From positions 1 to 7,087 of the forward strand of contig JAIXPR010000289.1 of assembly GCA_027486155.1 (NCBI GenBank): a DNA stretch of 7,087 nt. The letters are read 5' to 3'. The position numbers and the translations under genes were made by a program. This DNA comes from Pseudomonadota bacterium (GTDB taxonomy: Bacteria; Bdellovibrionota_C; UBA2361; OMII01). Position 1 is the first letter of the stretch, and every line of letters starts with the position of its first letter. The notes below the pieces were generated by a model that saw only the letters and a program-made list of their open reading frames with translations, did no database searches and had not been told where the DNA came from. This document shows, piece by piece, positions 4,694 to 7,087 of this stretch.

Positions 4694-7087
4694 CTATGGG
4701 TGACCCATGAACACCGTTACACCGACGGTCTCTCCGAAAGATGGATCCTCAAACGGAATAGCGAGTCCTTGCGCGGCCCGTCCGTTAATCTCCACTCCTC
4801 GAACTCCTCGCTCGACTCCTCCTTCGTTTCTCACCTCCACGTGGAAGGTTCGTCCCCCTCTCTTGTAGGAGAATGAGAACTCCGTCCATGAGCCTGGAAT
4901 CCGTGGGTCTACAAGGAAGTGGTTCGGATGTACCTGGAGTCCGATGATGTGTTCCAGACCCGCTTGATAGAGCCATCCTGAGGAGCCGGTGTACCAGCTC
5001 CATCCCGCGCGTCCCCTGAGGTCTCCTTCAGAGTAGACATCTCCACACATCACGTATGGTTCCGCCTGATAGGTCTCAACCCCCTCAGTTGTCGCCGTGA
5101 TGTTCACAGGATTGATCAACTCAAAGAGGTCCAGCGCTGCTCCGCCACGACCCATCATCGCGTTAGCGATGATGAACCACGCGGATGCATGCGTGTACTG
5201 TCCGCCGTTCTCACGAACCCCAGGTGGATATCCTTTGATATACCCCGGATTCTTTTGGCACTTGTTGAACGCAGGGGTCAGAAGCTTAATAAGCTTGCCT
5301 TCACGATCAACAAGGAAGGATTCGGCTGACGCCATCGCCTGGTGCGCTCTCTCTTGAGGAGCCGCTCCACTGATGATCGACCACGATTGCGCGAGTGAAT
5401 CGATCTTACACTCGTCATTAGAGGCGCTACCGAGGGGCGTGCCATCATCGTAGAAGGCCCGTCTATACCACTCACCATCCCACGCGCTCTGCTCTACCGC
5501 CACTCGCAGACGCTCGGCTCGCTGACGGAGGTCGCTCGCGGTCTGATGGTCACCTTGCGCTTCAATAATCGGCGCGAAGTGTTTAATGACCTCGATCTGG
5601 AACCATGCCAGCCAGACGCTCTCGCCCTTACCATGACGACCGATCTCGTTCATTCCGTCGTTCCAGTCCCCACATCCGATCAGTGGAAGCCCGTGTTCTC
5701 CCACGGCCTCAGTAATCTTCAAGGTGCGAAGACAGTGATCAAGGATTGTGCCCTCGCCACCGTTCAGCTCTGGAATGAAGTAGGTCTCCATCTGTCCCTC
5801 GGCGAGCGGAGCTCCCCGTAGGAACGGCACGGTCGTGTTCAGAATGGAGTAATCCCCAGTGGTTTCGATGTAGCGGCTTACCGCGTACGGCAACCAGAGA
5901 AGATCATCCGAGATCCGTGTTCGCACACCACGCCCAAGGGGAGGGTGCCACCAATGCTGCACATCGCCCTCAAGGAACTGGTGCGCCGCATGCAGGAGGA
6001 TCTGCGCGCGTACCATTTCGGGCTTAATCGGCAGGAGCGCCAATGAATCCTGCAGCTGGTCGCGAAACCCGAGCGCTCCACCACTTTGATAGAACGCTGA
6101 ACGACCCCAGATACGACACGAGAGTGTCTGATAGAGGAGCCAGCTATTCATCATCAGGTTAAAGGATTCGCTTGGAGTCCGTACCTGGATGGTAGAGAGG
6201 AGGTCCTTCCACATCGTTTGTACGGCGTGGAGTTCAGCTCGTTGGGTCGCGAGGCTACGGAATCGAGAGGCGTCACTTCGGAGCGCGTCTATATTCGGAG
6301 ACTCCCCGATGTAGAACTGCACGGTGCGTTCCTCTCGAGGCTTCAACACGACGCTAATGTGGATAAGCGCGCACGGATCGATCCCGGCACCGACCTTGCC
6401 GCTGAGCTTGATCGGTTTCGCTTTGCCAGGGAAGAAGGTCGCGGCGGCACCTCGCTCAAGTGCTGCTGGTCGCTTCAAATCACCGTTTCGTCCAATAAAC
6501 TCAGCTCGAGAGCCCGAGTAGCCGACAATAGGCTCACTGCTTCCGACGGAGACCATACGGCCAGCGAACTCGTTGTTGTAGTGGTTTACGGCCGTCATCG
6601 CTTGAGCCGTTCGGTCAAAGGTCGTGGTAATGAAGCGGTAGGTATTCTCACGCGTCACGCCAAGCACGAGGTCAGCATAGAAGTAAAGCTCTAGCTTTTG
6701 CTCGCTGCCCTCATGGTTCGTGAGGGTGGCGGTATACCACTTCACTTTATCCTTCGTCGCCCCGGAGAGAACTAAGCGAGAGGAGACTCCCGAGTTCGTG
6801 GTTTCGAAGGTTGAGAATCCAAACTCATGATTGACCTTGTACTCGAGGCCATCACCGGCTGGAGATGGCGTGAGCGACCAATAATCACCGGACTCGGAAC
6901 GGCGCAGGTAGAGGGCCTCACTCGATGGATCGAGAACAGGGTCGTTGCTCCAACTTGTAAGACGATTCTCTCGACTGTTCTCGGACCAGGTATATCCAGC
7001 GCCCGAGTCGGTTACGATAAAGCCGAACGAGGGATTCGACACCACATTCGCCCAAGGAAGTGGGGGTCTCACCGCGCCCTCGCGAGG
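4694..7087 (-). CDS. ndvB: GH94 phosphorylase module of cyclic beta-1,2-glucan synthase (NdvB/Cgs) type, C-terminal part
   Basis: The frame is open at the right edge: residues PREGA precede the GTG at 7072-7070, which is an internal Val codon. So 797 residues are visible and the N-terminus lies outside the window. RPPLPWANV...NPSFGF and the later DPSSEALYLR (about 7-62) are the start of the GH94 module as found in NdvB/Cgs, closer to these than to cellobiose phosphorylases. Other landmarks (visible numbering) are GFRDQLQDS (about 340), VQHWWHP and RTRISDDLLWLPYAV (about 376-404, phosphate and sugar site), GCGDWNDGMN with the catalytic general-acid Asp at about 477 (codon 5659-5657), ENGGQYTHASAW (about 626-637) and WSWYTGSSGWLYQAG (about 696-710). 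In Agrobacterium and Brucella, GH94 controls chain length by phosphorolysis of beta-1,2-glucan before cyclisation; these enzymes are inner-membrane proteins of about 2,800 residues with a GT84 domain upstream. Whether GT84 is present here is unseen, so the symbol is tentative; a stand-alone phosphorylase is the alternative. Confidence 0.9.
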   Translation of the reverse strand, partial: PREGAVRPPLPWANVVSNPSFGFIVTDSGAGYTWSENSRENRLTSWSNDPVLDPSSEALYLRRSESGDYWSLTPSPAGDGLEYKVNHEFGFSTFETTNSGVSSRLVLSGATKDKVKWYTATLTNHEGSEQKLELYFYADLVLGVTRENTYRFITTTFDRTAQAMTAVNHYNNEFAGRMVSVGSSEPIVGYSGSRAEFIGRNGDLKRPAALERGAAATFFPGKAKPIKLSGKVGAGIDPCALIHISVVLKPREERTVQFYIGESPNIDALRSDASRFRSLATQRAELHAVQTMWKDLLSTIQVRTPSESFNLMMNSWLLYQTLSCRIWGRSAFYQSGGALGFRDQLQDSLALLPIKPEMVRAQILLHAAHQFLEGDVQHWWHPPLGRGVRTRISDDLLWLPYAVSRYIETTGDYSILNTTVPFLRGAPLAEGQMETYFIPELNGGEGTILDHCLRTLKITEAVGEHGLPLIGCGDWNDGMNEIGRHGKGESVWLAWFQIEVIKHFAPIIEAQGDHQTASDLRQRAERLRVAVEQSAWDGEWYRRAFYDDGTPLGSASNDECKIDSLAQSWSIISGAAPQERAHQAMASAESFLVDREGKLIKLLTPAFNKCQKNPGYIKGYPPGVRENGGQYTHASAWFIIANAMMGRGGAALDLFELINPVNITATTEGVETYQAEPYVMCGDVYSEGDLRGRAGWSWYTGSSGWLYQAGLEHIIGLQVHPNHFLVDPRIPGSWTEFSFSYKRGGRTFHVEVRNEGGVERGVRGVEINGRAAQGLAIPFEDPSFGETVGVTVFMGHP

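Noticed and set aside
4586..4876. 96-codon open frame on the plus strand after uvrB
   Set aside because: Two thirds of it is antisense to the conserved GH94 C-terminus, the composition is Ser-rich and random-looking, and no ribosome-binding site is evident.
6218..6694. 158-codon open frame on the plus strand
   Set aside because: It is fully antisense to well-conserved GH94 coding sequence and its translation shows no family features.
7070..7072. GTG at 7072-7070 as the start of the GH94 gene
   Set aside because: The frame stays open to the window edge and conserved family sequence starts at once after this codon, so a start here would be too late.

Overview
The window carries ordinary bacterial chromosomal genes at high density. 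There is no phage gene, insertion sequence, CRISPR array or toxin system. Base composition looks even, a little above half G+C by eye. The combination of an antiquitin-type ALDH7, a bacillus-like leucine dehydrogenase, UvrB and a cyclic beta-1,2-glucan synthase-type GH94 protein, with a small lipoprotein, points to a Gram-negative bacterium. A short hexamer array (ACGTTY; RAACGT on the other strand) recalls intergenic arrays in deltaproteobacterial-type genomes (Myxococcota, Bdellovibrionota and relatives). That placement is a low-confidence inference.

Layout, left to right. Positions 1-867 (+) hold the C-terminal half of an ALDH7-family aldehyde dehydrogenase whose start lies outside the window. 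Positions 868-1070 are non-coding and contain the hexamer array and a probable tRNA promoter. A tRNA-Leu with anticodon CAG occupies 1071-1154. Positions 1155-1289 are non-coding and rich in hairpins, ending in a hairpin plus T-run next to the Shine-Dalgarno of a 50-codon lipoprotein gene (1290-1442). Leucine dehydrogenase (1482-2558) follows, then uvrB (2555-4579), which starts at a GTG overlapping the leucine dehydrogenase stop. A 114-base convergent gap separates uvrB from a minus-strand gene (4694-7087) that runs off the right edge and encodes a GH94 module like the C-terminus of NdvB/Cgs cyclic glucan synthases.

How the genes may work together: ALDH7 and leucine dehydrogenase are both NAD-dependent enzymes typical of amino-acid degradation (lysine-derived semialdehyde and branched-chain amino acids), so the left half may lean towards amino-acid catabolism. 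The small lipoprotein gene, leucine dehydrogenase and uvrB could form one transcript, with uvrB translationally coupled to leucine dehydrogenase. The GH94 gene is a separate unit facing the other way. I see no clear new biological system. The points most worth a second look are the paired hairpins before the lipoprotein gene, the hexamer array, the overlooked lipoprotein, the leucine dehydrogenase-uvrB overlap and the missing Shine-Dalgarno of leucine dehydrogenase.
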